This document shows positions 40,801 to 51,988 of a stretch of DNA of 64,000 bases, one piece after another. How positions within the stretch are numbered: position 1 is the first letter of the stretch; every line of letters begins with the position of its first letter. The position numbers and the translations under genes were made by a program. This DNA is from Trichopria drosophilae (taxonomy: Eukaryota; Arthropoda; Insecta; Hymenoptera; Diapriidae). Where the stretch lies: contig CM059584.1 of NCBI GenBank assembly GCA_030407085.1, positions 144,388,001 through 144,452,000 on the forward strand, in the 5' to 3' direction. The notes beneath the pieces are model-generated. The model was given only the letters and a program-made list of their open reading frames with translations. It was not told the origin of the DNA and did no database searches.

Positions 40801-43800
40801 TTTCAATCGGGTTTATAAACTTTTTATGCATAAATTGATTAAACACAATATCACACTTGATGACGAAGATTTTGAAAAAATCGTGAAAACTACCATCTTT
40901 GTATATTTTTCTTTTGACACATCCATTACGAGAATGGACAACGTCATTGTATTCAGTACAATTTATACTATCTAGAAATGGATTTGATTTTAATTCACAT
41001 AAATTCCAGAATTTGTTAGTCTAATTTATATAAGGAGAAGATTTTCGTTTTTCCGGCAGTCTGGGAAAATTCCGAAATGATGAAGATCTTCGTCATCGGC
41101 AGTCAAGGGGTTAATGTGCGAGAAAAGCATCCAGATTAGTCAAATAAAAAAAATTTGTCCATAAAATTAAATATCTAAGTTTCCTATCGTGTAACTGTCA
41201 GACCCTCATTTATTTATTAAAAGGCAAGTGTTGGATAAAAAAGTATTTATTTGTTTATATTATTATTCACTTCAAGTTATCTCTCACGAAATGTGAGACT
41301 TAAGAGAGTTATTTTTTCGGGAATTTGCTGTGCTCCGATGCTTTATTTCTTTGCATTATAGGCCTCACTTGGCTGAAGTAAGCATGAAAAGTTGGCATGA
41401 GATAAGAAGTGGATAAATGTCCGTTGCTCTGCATACTTAGAAGATGCTAATCGACTCATATTTTTTAGAGACTTCGGGCAATATCCCAAGAGGTTTATAA
41501 AACATTTTACGATGGTCCACGTTTGTTAAAAGAAATAATCCGTCAACAATTATGCACAGTAATTTCTAATGAAATTCATATTTCTCAGGAACATAAACCT
41601 ATTACCAATCCCAATTTTCTTTGGAAGCTTCCTGCTATTTTCAAAATATTTGTAAGATTTCCGAAATTCAAAATGGTGGATCCAATATGACGGACCAAAA
41701 TGCGAAAATTTTCCTGGTTATTTATTATTTTTGCATTAAACTATAAGCTCTGACTTTAGGTTTAAATATCGAAATTTGTTAATTTTTTCATTTTGTTTTT
41801 TGGACTTAAATTTCGTAATAAGCATACTCACAAATCGTCCAGTTTCTAGATTCTGCCCATGAAGTGAATTCTTCCATTTTAACTGAAATATTTGTGCCGC
41901 TTTCTTTATTTTAAAAATATTTGACTTAAAAATGTCAAAGTAAAACGATCGAAGTAAAAGCAATAAATTAACAAATATTTCAGTCATCGTATTCTGCCAT
42001 TTTGAATGTTTGAAAATGGATTTGGAATCAGCGATCTCAATAACCCGCGAGTTACATAATTCATTTTTTAAAATCAATTAAATTAAATGAGAAGGGTCAA
42101 AAATCGTAGCACAGTGACAAAAACACGTGTCAACAAAGGACAAATCAACTTATTGTAGATGTTGTTACATGTTAGATAAATACAGTTATTTATATATCAG
42201 TACAATTCACTAACACATTGTTTATTTTGTTAAAATTTTAAATTCTGTCCACTTTTGTTGTAAAAAAAAACTTTTATCGTTGTGTTTTTTTGTAATGTGT
42301 ATTATTGTCCGGAGTGTATGCTGTGAGGTTTTAGTCTTGTACCTAAAGATTTGTAATAAATATCTTTTCAGTGGTATATGAGGTTATGTAATCATGATGA
42401 CATAATGTTTAGTTCTGATCCTGCTTGTCAAAACAAATATTTTATTTCATTTGCGTCTATAGTTTAAAACGTTAACTGGCTACTGCTCGATACTTGGATT
42501 ATAAAAGTATTTAAAATATAATTAGCGATAATTACATTACACCAAAAATATTGGATTTTTTCATGAAATTGGCTCATTCTTTTTATCTGATATTATTTCA
42601 GTTTCCATTATTTGATTGCTCGTTTAATCTTCGGATAATACTGTATAATTGAAGAAAATATAAAAGCAGAAAGGAAACATCAACGTTTATTGGATTCGAT
42701 ATTTCTTAACAAAGAATAGATTTAAAATGATTGGTTTTTAATTAGATTTTGAGCTTATTATTTTATTTATGAATTTGTATTGTTTATTTTATTCGAACTG
42801 CAGACTTGTATTGAATTTAGATATATACACACAATATTTTATTTAAAAATATACCAAATATCGCGTTATGAGCATAATCTTGAATCCAAGTAGAAATTGT
42901 TTTGGCGGCATAATTGCTTTATTTAAACCCAAAATATCTTTATTTTCAATAAATATTGGAACTTAAACTGAAATCAGTGAACACTTTTAATTTATTATAG
43001 TTATTTTAAAAACGAGACTAACAATTAATTAAAGCATAGTTATCATGATAATTAAGTTATTTTTCGTAGAAAAATTAGCAGTCTTGCGATTATTAATTAA
43101 AAAAGAAAAAGACTATTAAATTTTTATTCATATAGAGAACAATAATGCATTTTTCCGATTTTATTCATATTTGTTTGCAATCTGCAGAAAATATGATTGT
43201 ATTACAAAAATAAAAAACAAAATCATTAAAATTTAAATGTGTACATTCAGCGGATTAAGTTTGAAATATATCATATAAAATGTGCAGATGTTTACTACAA
43301 ACATCAGTTAAATTCCATCATTGATTTAAATATGATATTTCACATATTTTTTATGAGTATTTTCGTGCACTCATTCAAACTCGATCTCATATACAAATTA
43401 TTAGGTATCAAAAGACTGCAACAGAAATTCACTTTCTACGAAGTTATTAAAATTTATATTATCTAAGTTAATTTTACTTCCAACAAACTCTTTTTCAGGA
43501 GGTTTTAAGATACCTGCAATATGGATCGCTTTTCAAAATATTAAATGTTTACATTGACTTTCAACATTTAGACAAATTATATTATTGCTATCTTTTTGGT
43601 ATTTCTCAATACTTCTTTGGTAAAGTTCAAACTTTTAATCAAAATTAATAAATAATTCTGTTAAGAATCACTGAAGTCTGAAGTTAACAATCTGACTGGT
43701 CATAACGATACATTTCATTATTTACAATTTGTGAAGTTATTAATTTATGTCTTCTCAAATTAAAATCATTCAGAATAATCAAAATGTCCTGACGTACGAC

Positions 43801-44007
43801 CTTATTAAAAGACGAAACTCCACCAGTACTCCGTTTTCGTTTTAAATTTAAAAACTAATCTCATTTGTATACTTTAGATCATCATTGGTACATAAGCTAA
43901 TGAGTATGGTATATTTGAAGCTTAGAATTTTCAAATATTTCTTTGCCAAATTGTAATATTATGACAGTAAAATACAGAATAACGTATTTATATTTATTCT
44001 TTTGCAG

Positions 44008-44169
44008 CAACCCAGACAAGATTTCAAGTGCACCAGTATGCAAATGGCGCAGCTTTGTTGCGAATCGAGCCTGTCAGAATAAATCGGGACATAACTGATT
44101 ATGAATGTATCGCTGAAAATGGAGTCGGTGATGCCGTATCGGCGACCGCGTCGCTCAAAGTCTTCGAAA
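44008..44169 (+). CDS. Lar: Lar exon B: second half of Ig-like domain 1
   Basis: This internal coding exon completes the first Ig domain started in the exon at 35969-36100. The acceptor is TTTTGCAG (AG at 44006-44007) and the donor is a perfect GTAAGT at 44170. The exon is 162 nt and phase 1 at both ends, so the split codon T+CA gives serine and the frame joins cleanly. The peptide runs TQTRFQVHQYANGAALL, then RIEPVRINRD, then YECIAENGVGDAVSATASL and KVFE. The YEC cysteine is the partner of the cysteine in the previous exon. The block IEPVR..RD...YEC.AENGVGDAVSA is the diagnostic LAR Ig1 signature, nearly identical to fly Lar. TQTRF continues the basic loop that began as RRNGKKIT in the previous exon, so an intron of 7.9 kb interrupts the proposed heparan-sulphate-binding loop. 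Confidence 0.95.
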
Positions 44170-44296
44170 GTAAGTAGAAAGAACTTTTCAGAATAAATCC
44201 ATGCCTATCACCTTCATCGATTTTCTCACGACTTTCAAATGTAGTTTCATTTTGTAACTCCTCAAGATTAACTTTTGTGATTTTAGCATTTTTTTT

Positions 44297-44470
44297 AAAA
44301 ATCGTTACTTACGTCGCGAATTACATAGGAAATGCAGCTATTTAAGTAGTAACAGTCATTATTGTCTAAGCAATAGCGAACTGTTACTACTTACTTTTAC
44401 TACTTACATTACATTTCTCACCTAATAAAACAATCGAATAAGATTTTAGGTGTTAGCTCTGACGATACTG
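44297..44470. repeat. Hairpin-module repeat, copy 1
   Basis: The segment aligns over most of its length with 49876-50054, sharing GAATTACATAGGAAATGCAG, then AAGTAGTAACAGTCATTATTG, GTTACTACTTACTTTTA and AAAACAATCGAATA in the same order. The core TAAGTAGTAACAGT pairs exactly with ACTGTTACTACTTA, and TATTG with CAATA, making a stem of about 20 bp around a small loop. No coding potential is visible. Confidence 0.8.
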
Positions 44471-45904
44471 TAACTGCAATGACTTGGAGTCACGAACGTA
44501 ATATTTTATTTGTTTAAGTCTAAATGTGTTGATTTTCATATTTAATGTTAAAACAGGATACTGGGTGCATTCAAAGTCCATCATATTTTTGAATCATATT
44601 TCTTGAATTTAGTACTTTTTCAAAAGAAGTTAAGCATCGAACGCAGCTCATTAATCGACGCCGGTCTTAAAACAACGATTAACCCAGGCCGCTGGCGAGG
44701 GGTCGAAGGGGCGAAATTAAATACATCTTTCTTCCTCTCTTTTAACTTCCGCGTCTTGCTCTCCCGCCCTTTCCATTTTACGGGAGAACGAGCATCTTAA
44801 TGGCGCCTGGCCCAACGACCAGACGGAAGGACGCTTAATGGGAAAGAAGTACTGCGTTCCGAGAAACTTGCGCTTCCGCATCTGGCAGATCTCTCGCCGT
44901 GCACGGACTCCAGGAAAATGGCTTAATCGCTCTCTCCTTCTCTCTCGATCTCTCCCTGAAACACGCACACACGCCAATTTTCCTTCTCACTCCATCTTTG
45001 GACATGTCAGTATTTTCCCTGACGTCTTTCACTCTTTCACGACATTTGAATTCTTTATGTACCTGCCATTAGGCGCCTTTCAGCAGTGTTAAAAAGTCCT
45101 CCTGATGCAGTTGTCGAAATTTTGGAAATTGTCGACCGAGAGTATTAAGGATCGTACGATATCGCTTCGTAATTTTACAACAGTTCAACTGGATTACGAT
45201 GTTGAGATTGAAAATTATGAATGTTCACCAGCGGGTATCTCGTTTTACCAATGCATCTTTCCGGTCGCTTGGTACACAAAAGCTTATGCGCTTAAATTTT
45301 AAACGGACGATTCAATCGTATTGTCCTAATTGAAACAAGTTACCAAGTGCTACAAAAGTAGATTATGTGCTCGGAAGTCTGGAACTGTTCTATCAGCGAT
45401 AATGAATATTGAAACAAACTTGTTTTGGCATTCAATATTTTAAGGGGTTGAATTTAGAACATTTGCTACACCGTGCTTCATTTGGTTTAAATTATAAGAA
45501 AAAATATGCGGCACCAAACATTAGGTATATTTGAAAACTTATCTAAAATTGGAGTATATAGAGGAGTTTGTGGGGTACTATCACTGATAAGTCATCTATC
45601 ATTGACTTCCTGGAATTTAAAGTAGTGGATTTAGTAACAATTAGTAGAACTAGTTCTTTTGACCCATTAACGCCTTAATTCATATTTTTATTACTTGAAT
45701 TTAAATCAAGTACTTGGTATCGAAATCAAAGTAAAAAAATTCAGAAGTCAAAATTGAGTTCCATTCCACTGGAATTCTAATGTAGCGTCAAATTTGACAA
45801 TAAATGCCAACAACTTTAGAAATATTTAGTCTCCTGATTTTGTTGGTGCAATGGTAGATAAAATATTTGAATTTTAAGAAAATGTTACTTTTACAGTCTT
45901 ATAA

Positions 45905-45924
45905 ATATATATATATATATATAT
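45905..45924. repeat. (AT)10 microsatellite
   Basis: Ten uninterrupted AT dinucleotides in the intron between exon B and the candidate microexon. A shorter TA run lies at 46518-46531. Confidence 0.9.
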
Positions 45925-46764
45925 TTATTTGAACGACATAAAAGGACATCAAAATAAAAAGTTCTTTAAAAAATTTAGGTACATTGTTCAGAAAGTACGA
46001 GCATCTTTAAAAAATGATATAAATGAAAACTTCTTAGAAATCATCGATGATGTACTGGAATTTTAACAAACTTTTAACTGAATTTTTTAGAATTTCAAAT
46101 TCGGAATTAATAAACGTTTTAAAACTTAATAAGAAATTCTGAAAATCTGGTATTTTCTTTGATATTATTTATTCTTCGAAATTTTTTCATAATGTACGTA
46201 AATGCAATATTTTTAAAATTAAGGTTTGGAAAATTGGCAAAATTCTAGTATATTTCTAGAAGATTTCTTCGAATTTTTCGTTCTTAGCATTTTTGTAAAT
46301 CTTATCAATTTTTAGTTACAACATCCAGAAAATTTTGAAAAGAAATGTTTACTGGAACGCTATTTTGAGGTCGTTCCAATGAAGTAAAGCACAAAAGTAA
46401 ATTTTGTTCTTAAAATTATAACCATATTCTGATAGCTCCAAATCGTAAGATTAAAATTTATTTCCAACAATTTTCAAATTTGATGCCACATTGAAATCAG
46501 ATTATTTATATTTAAAAATATATATATATAATAACTATCTTCAATGTGAATATACAAAGACTGAATAAACTGAATTTTCTTTAATTAAAAGTATTTCGGT
46601 TCATCAAATTTTAAATAAGAGGTCGTCGTTATTAATTCGTAAATAGTACTTGTGCAGACGACTCAGTTTCTATATTTATTAGAACGAAATACACTTTTTT
46701 ATGATATCTGTTAAATTAATATCAGATGTTCATATGAATAAGTCGTTTTATTTTCTTGATACAG

Positions 46765-46788
46765 GCGATTGGCAGCTTCTTACATCTT
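46765..46788 (+). CDS. Lar: Candidate 24-nt Lar microexon in the Ig1-Ig2 linker
   Basis: A 24-nt segment sits between a good acceptor (pyrimidine-rich tract, then TTGATACAG, AG at 46763-46764) and a perfect donor GTAAGT at 46789. Its length is a multiple of three. Joined to the exon ending at 44169 (phase 1), it reads open as S-D-W-Q-L-L-T-S plus one base, so inclusion or skipping keeps the frame. It would insert eight residues directly after KVFE, in the short linker between Ig1 and Ig2. Vertebrate LAR-family receptors use mini-exons in Ig2 and between Ig2 and Ig3 to tune ligand choice; this position differs. The call rests on splice signals, phase and location only. No homologue is recognised and the downstream exon is not in the window, so a chance pair of splice sites remains possible. 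Confidence 0.5.
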
Positions 46789-47475
46789 GTAAGTTTTTAA
46801 ATTATTTTAATATTTAAAATCTTTTAAGAAATAACATCGATCACAAAAAAGTTATTCATTAAATGATTTTCTTCAACGAATACTATCTATAGCATTTGTA
46901 TTTTGAAAAGTATTATTAAATGATATCTACCCACACACGTGTTTGAAGAGAATATATATAAGAATGATATATATGCCTCATTTAAAACAATTCCAAACAG
47001 AAGAATCAAATGAAAACTTGAATACCCGATATTATACTGAAATAGATCAAAGCATACTATTGCCCATTCTTTACAATGTAAATAAGTAAAAACTCTAAAT
47101 AATGTATTATGCTATTAATATTTTTCACTATGAAAAGATTATTTTTCAATAATGAAAATTGCTAAAAGTATTAAGAATTTGCTCAGTATGAATTCGAAAT
47201 CCGCTTTCGTAAATAGTTTCACAATGCTTGGTAAAAAACTGTATAATTCAACAGTTTAATATTTATCACATAATTCTTTAATTTGAGTGAATTCATGCCT
47301 AGAAAATGCTTGAAATTGATTATTTCACAAAACGTGGCAGAATTCCTGTTAGAAATGCGTTTCATACATTTTCCTGAATGAAATTTCGACCAATACAACA
47401 TGACTTTTTATAAATTCAAATCCATTATGTTACTTCATTAATTATATTACTTTAAATATTGTAATTCGAAATGTA

Positions 47476-47488
47476 CCCCCCCCCCCCC
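47476..47488. repeat. Poly-C run (13)
   Basis: Thirteen consecutive cytosines in otherwise AT-rich intron sequence. Its length is likely to vary between individuals or sequencing reads. Confidence 0.9.
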
Positions 47489-47932
47489 ATTGAAGTTTTC
47501 CATTACATTTTATTAGTATTTAATACATTCAATTCGCCATCTTCAATCCGCTGTTTTGAATTCTGCAATATGTGTAGCAGAATCTTATTCAGCAGACTTG
47601 GATATGAGTTTTGAAAGTACTGGTTAGTCGTTTGGTTCTGTTTTGTAAATATTAGACTATTTTTTCGGCATTCTAATCCCGTCATAATGAGTATTCAATT
47701 TCCGTAGTAGATAGTTTCAAAGTTCAATCATTTTGTCCACCTATAGCATAAACTAGGTAAGATGAAAAACATTTATTCAATAAGAAAATAGGATTTAAAC
47801 AAACAATGTACAGGGATCCATATATTTTGACATTTCATTGACTTAAACCGCCATATTGTATTTGCTCTAGATCAAAATGTCGCCTTCAATTCTCATATAG
47901 TGGACCCCAAAACTCCTTAAGACTAACTGTGT

Positions 47933-48686
47933 TTAAGGTAGTAGTCTGGTATCTCGCGCGTTTTTCGTAGGCTTTTTGGAGAATTTTTTTTGTTGTAAAA
48001 TAAAATTAAATCGATTCAGGTTTTTATATGTTATTGTTGGTGTTTAAGAGAATAGAAAAACGTTTTTTATTTGTCAAATAAAAATTGTTTACAATTATTT
48101 ATGTAATAACGAAATAGGCATCTACAAAAAGAGGGGTGTGGCTGGCCCAGGTGATGTTGGCACTTTGAGACGTCTGAAAGCAAAAAATATAAAAGATTAT
48201 TATTCAGCAAGCTTGTAATTCTGGTTGGAACTAAAATTAATCAATCTGATTGAAAAATATTAAAATGGCGGACTTTTGAAACAAATAGATGCTCAGTTTA
48301 TATTTTTTTTATAAGAAATCAGGCTATAATATAAACAATTATCAATAAAAATAAGAGATTTCAGTTCATGCGATAGCCACAGATGTGTAGAATAACCTAT
48401 CTAAAATTCCTAAAATTTAGCGAAATCGGTTATATCGGAAATAGAAAAGTTGTTATCACCTGGACCGATCGGAAAAACGTGGTTTTGAGAAAAACACGTT
48501 TAAAGTTTCGACAACAGATTTTCTGCTCCTACGAGACGCTCTTGTATATATGTGCTGTAACTTTGTCAATTTTTCGAATTTCGTTGTGATTTCTTCACAG
48601 TATATTTTTAAGACACAATACTTTCGAAATATGTAACAGAACAAAAATAAATTTTTTCGTTCTAAGACACCAGACTACTACCTTAA
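47933..48686. mobile_element. TTAA-flanked terminal-inverted-repeat element
   Basis: The left end GTTTAAGGTAGTAGTCTGGT (47931) is repeated in reverse complement at the right end, ACCAGACTACTACCTTAAAC (to 48688), followed inward by ATCT/AGAC. The 24-bp inverted repeat has one mismatch. TTAA lies at both boundaries (47933-47936, 48683-48686) and could be the target duplication. The 0.75 kb interior has no transposase. The open frame of 68 codons at 48383-48589 looks incidental. Confidence 0.75.
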
Positions 48687-49088
48687 ACCAATCTGTTATT
48701 CTTTTGTTCTTATACTGAATTTTAGTAAAAAAATTCTGACCTTCCGGCGTTAATGGGTTAAAATAGATTCTAAGCATTTACAAAATTATATAACAGCCTA
48801 AAATAACGACTTAATACAATCTTCCGAAAATATAGTAAAGTGCTGATGTTTGCTAAGTGTAACAAATTTTGTTTTAAAAAATAACGATTCGAATTTTCAA
48901 TCTCCAAATACATTGAAAGATATCTCCCATCACGTAGGCATTTCCTTTAATGTTTTAATCGCACACAGAATACAGAAGTTGATATCATACCTGAACATTC
49001 GAAGCAATTCACAAGGGGCATATAGGTCGATTGCGGAAAATCGCCGGAAGTCCCGTCATCATCTGAAAATAGTGAAAACGATACGCGT

Positions 49089-49131
49089 GGGTGGGCGATG
49101 GTTAGGGGGTTGAAACGGTTATGTTGGGGGG
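49089..49131 (+). other. Weaker G-run cluster
   Basis: GGG runs at 49089 and 49093 are followed by five Gs at 49105 and six at 49126. The last loop is 16 bases, so quadruplex formation is less likely than at 24.77 kb. Confidence 0.35.
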
Positions 49132-49503
49132 CAAGCATACGACGGACGTTAGTCGCTATTGTATAGAAAAGCGGCCGTTGAGGCACTGCACGCCTAGGTT
49201 TCACGAAATCTCTCTCCTCTAACCCAGTAAAAATCTGAAAACGATTTCACGATGCGGAAAGAGTAGTCGTTACTCTCGATATCGTTCTCTCGGTTATCGC
49301 CCCGACTTTATCCGCTATTCGAAACACAAGCACCAAATCGGATGTCGTCGAGATCTTTTTTCTCTCCTACATCTGTGGGCCTATGAATGTTTTCTTATAA
49401 ATCATACATTCTTGCTAACTGTCCGATTTAAATTAGAGTTTGTATATTATTGCATGAGTTCTCTCAGTTGATTCTTTAGGGTCAATAAATTGAGGATAAT
49501 ACA

Positions 49504-49692
49504 GTCGATTCGTACTTCGACCTTACAAAAAATGACCTGATATATTCTTTTGTAATTCGAGAGAAAGTCTACAAAGTGTAATTTTCAGTGACAAAACCGA
49601 AATTTCAATTCTGTAGTCTACCTGCCATCGAATTATAACAAAAAAAAGGTCATTTTTTGTAAGGTTCTGGCTCAGGCTTATGACGAATCGAC
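49504..49692. repeat. 189-bp fold-back element
   Basis: The ends GTCGATTCGT and ACGAATCGAC are exact inverted repeats. An internal pair, CCTTACAAAAAATGACCT and AGGTCATTTTTTGTAAGG, is exact over 18 bp, and further inward TTTTGTAATTCGA pairs with TCGAATTATAACAAAA-like sequence. This is a compact MITE-like hairpin with no coding potential. Confidence 0.8.
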
Positions 49693-49729
49693 CCATCGAT
49701 TAGGTTATAATCAAAGCTAACACTTAATT

Positions 49730-50270
49730 GTAAATACAATTGTTTTGTCGCGTTGGAAAGTTGAAAACATCTGATCGCGCAATGTACATAGTAAAATTCA
49801 GTGATTTAAGAGTAAAAACATTTTTCAGTCTTTGCCTACTGCTCTGCATTCCACTATGATTAGGGCACGGCTTCAAAAAATCGTTATTTACGCCGCGAAT
49901 TACATAGGAAATGCAGCGATTCAAGTAGTAACAGTCATTATTGTGTTTTGTTGGTAATAGCAGACTGTTACTACTTACTTTTATTATACTTGGATTACAT
50001 TTCTCATCTGATAAAACAATCGAATATGCTCTTAGGTTTCAGCTATCATAATACTCTTGGAAATCTGATTGTTTTAGCACGTCGGAAAGTTTATAATATT
50101 ATTCTTAAAGGCGCATGTTACAAATAGTAAAATGCGGCGATCGGTAGTAATAGACTTTACCGTGTTTGGGTCAGAGTCTACTGTTACTAATTATACTACT
50201 CTAAAAATAGAGAAAAAATAAACATTTTCCCACGTGATTTACTTTAGGTATGAGCTCTGACCGAATGTAT
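49730..50270. repeat. Cluster of hairpin-module repeats
   Basis: At least three related modules lie in tandem. One at about 49740-49850 contains TGTACATAGTAAAATTCAG, also seen near 35.75 kb. The central one, 49876-50054, is the clear copy of 44297-44470 with the AAGTAGTAACAGTC/GACTGTTACTACTT stem. The third, about 50070-50220, is diverged with GTAGTAATAGACT and AGTCTACTGTTACTA arms. The modules are divergent, which suggests old duplications. Confidence 0.7.
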
Positions 50271-51842
50271 GAGTTTTGGAGGTTACTTTGAAGGTAATAA
50301 AACTCCATGCCTTCAATCGAATAAAATATTAACTTGCATTTAAAAAAGGTGTATTATAACCGAAATACAAGCGTCACACAATAATTCTCAAAGCAAATCT
50401 TCAATAATCTGCACCGCATAAATGTCATCGATATGAATAACATTTTTGCATATTGCCCATAAAAAATTAGCAGATACGATATACGATCTGCAATACGTAA
50501 TGGTCATTGTAATAACAAATAATTGCATCACAGCGAATCAGCAAATGTTGAATTACACGAATCGATTCCCGGATAAAGTGCAGCGAAAAGCCTACAGGTT
50601 GTTCATGACGCCCGAATTGATCGATTAGTTTTCACTTTGAAAAATATGATATTCCGGCATTTCCGCCGAATATCCATTTTTAAATGGTCGAATAACAGCC
50701 GTTGATTTATGCGCATAAAATATTTACCCAGGACGAAAGGGACAATAAATTTCTATTTTCCATTTTACAGTCGAAAGCACTACGTTACGAAAATTAACGC
50801 CGCAAATATCCATCACGGTTAAAACGAACGCAGCCCATATATAACCTCAAAATGTGTGCAGCTTGCTCATTAATGTGAAATAAAAATGACGAATATCATT
50901 TCGATTTAATGAAATGATGTACCCCGTAACGTCGCTGTAACATCGATATCAACAATATACGTTTGAAATATTTTTCGTACTCGAGTATTCGAAAATAAAA
51001 ACGGAATAAAACATTCGCTTGGAAATAAATTATGGATATTACCTTTATATAATTTGCACTGACGTAATTTTTAAAATGTTTGAAAATTCTGAAACTTGAA
51101 GAAATGCAAAACTAATTACATTAAACGGATTGTACCTAATCAGTGTTTAAAGGATCGAGGAGAAATGAAAGAAACAAAGTTAAGGAGTTTTCAAATTAAC
51201 ATCGAAACAGTAATTAAGCAAGCACGGTTTAACAAACTAAAAAAACGAGTACCGTTTGGAAGGTGAAACCTAACGCAAATGTATATATTCTCATTAAAAC
51301 CACGTACGATCTTACTTTGCTTATTTACTATATAAATTACGTGAAGCCATTGCGTTTTATTCAGAGTTAAATACCGGCACTATGTCTAGTAATAAAAAAG
51401 TTATTTTGCCAGTAAAAAATATTTTTATTTTCTACTTCCAATATGCCGAATTAAGAATAATAACGCTTATTAAAAAAATTTGTTCAACATTTTTATTAGT
51501 AGTTTGCAAAAAAATTCTTATAGCATATCTGGAAAGTGAAAAATCGTGTTATAGAGTTGCATTTTTTTATAATAGTACAAATTTTTTAAGGAGTTACAAT
51601 AGTACAAATACCGAATATGTACAAATGTATCTACATTTTTTATAGCTTCGCATAATAAGCACATATTTCTGATTGTTTTCTTTTTTTTAATTTTGGTGTA
51701 ACTGACCGAATGCATCAAGAAATAATACTTGTATTAAAAATTGAGTTACTCTTTTATTACGGAAAGAAAAAGATGAAACGACAATTTAAAACAAAAGTTA
51801 TCAGTGAAGAGCTTTTGTAATAAATCGACCCTGAATAGTAGT

Positions 51843-51988
51843 GTCTAACCATACACATAAATTTTTATTTAGAACTCTTTAGCAAATTATATTAAGTTAG
51901 ACAGCCGTCAATTGATCATTCAAAACAGTAAATAATAAATATATTTTAATAAAGTGTTTTAAGTGTGAACATTTGTGTATGGTCAGAC
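51843..51988. repeat. 146-bp terminal-inverted-repeat element
   Basis: The ends GTCTAACCATACACA and TGTGTATGGTCAGAC are inverted repeats with one mismatch. The interior is AT-rich. No clear target duplication flanks it directly. A 15-bp direct repeat, TAATAAATCGACCCT, lies on either side at 51818-51832 and 52090-52104. Confidence 0.6.

Larger units (their letters stand above)
39641..41114. mobile_element. TTAA-bounded non-autonomous element, piggyBac-like ends
   Basis: The left end reads TTAACCCCTTAACCGAGGCTG (39641). The right end is its diverged reverse complement, TTAACCCCTTGACTGCCG, ending at 41114. TTAA target sites followed by CCC-type termini are characteristic of the piggyBac superfamily. 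There is no transposase open reading frame in the 1.47 kb, so it would be a deletion derivative or MITE. The interior contains a nested hairpin element (40048-40323) and two tandem 113-bp units (40575-40800). The match at the ends is only about 20 bp, so this is a reasoned call rather than a certain one. Confidence 0.5.
36101..44007 (+). other. Lar intron within the Ig1 domain
   Basis: This 7.9 kb intron runs from donor GTGAGT (36101) to acceptor TTTTGCAG (44006-44007). It is AT-rich and contains the 70-bp-period repeat at 37.3 kb, one CpG-richer block near 39.0-39.55 kb, and the composite TTAA-bounded element at 39641-41114. Stretches 36.1-37.3, 37.45-39.0 and 42.1-44.0 kb show only AT-rich sequence with no recognisable gene. 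Confidence 0.9.
44170..46764 (+). other. Lar intron between exon B and the candidate microexon
   Basis: The interval starts at donor GTAAGT and ends at the acceptor of the candidate microexon. It contains one hairpin-module repeat (44297-44470), a CpG-rich block at about 44.64-45.0 kb and AT-dinucleotide runs (45905-45924, 46518-46531). If the microexon is not real this is simply part of a longer intron. Confidence 0.6.

Noticed and set aside
50768..50830. Acceptor-like TTTTACAG followed by a short open stretch
   Set aside because: Frames close quickly, the phase does not match, and the peptide is not Ig2-like.
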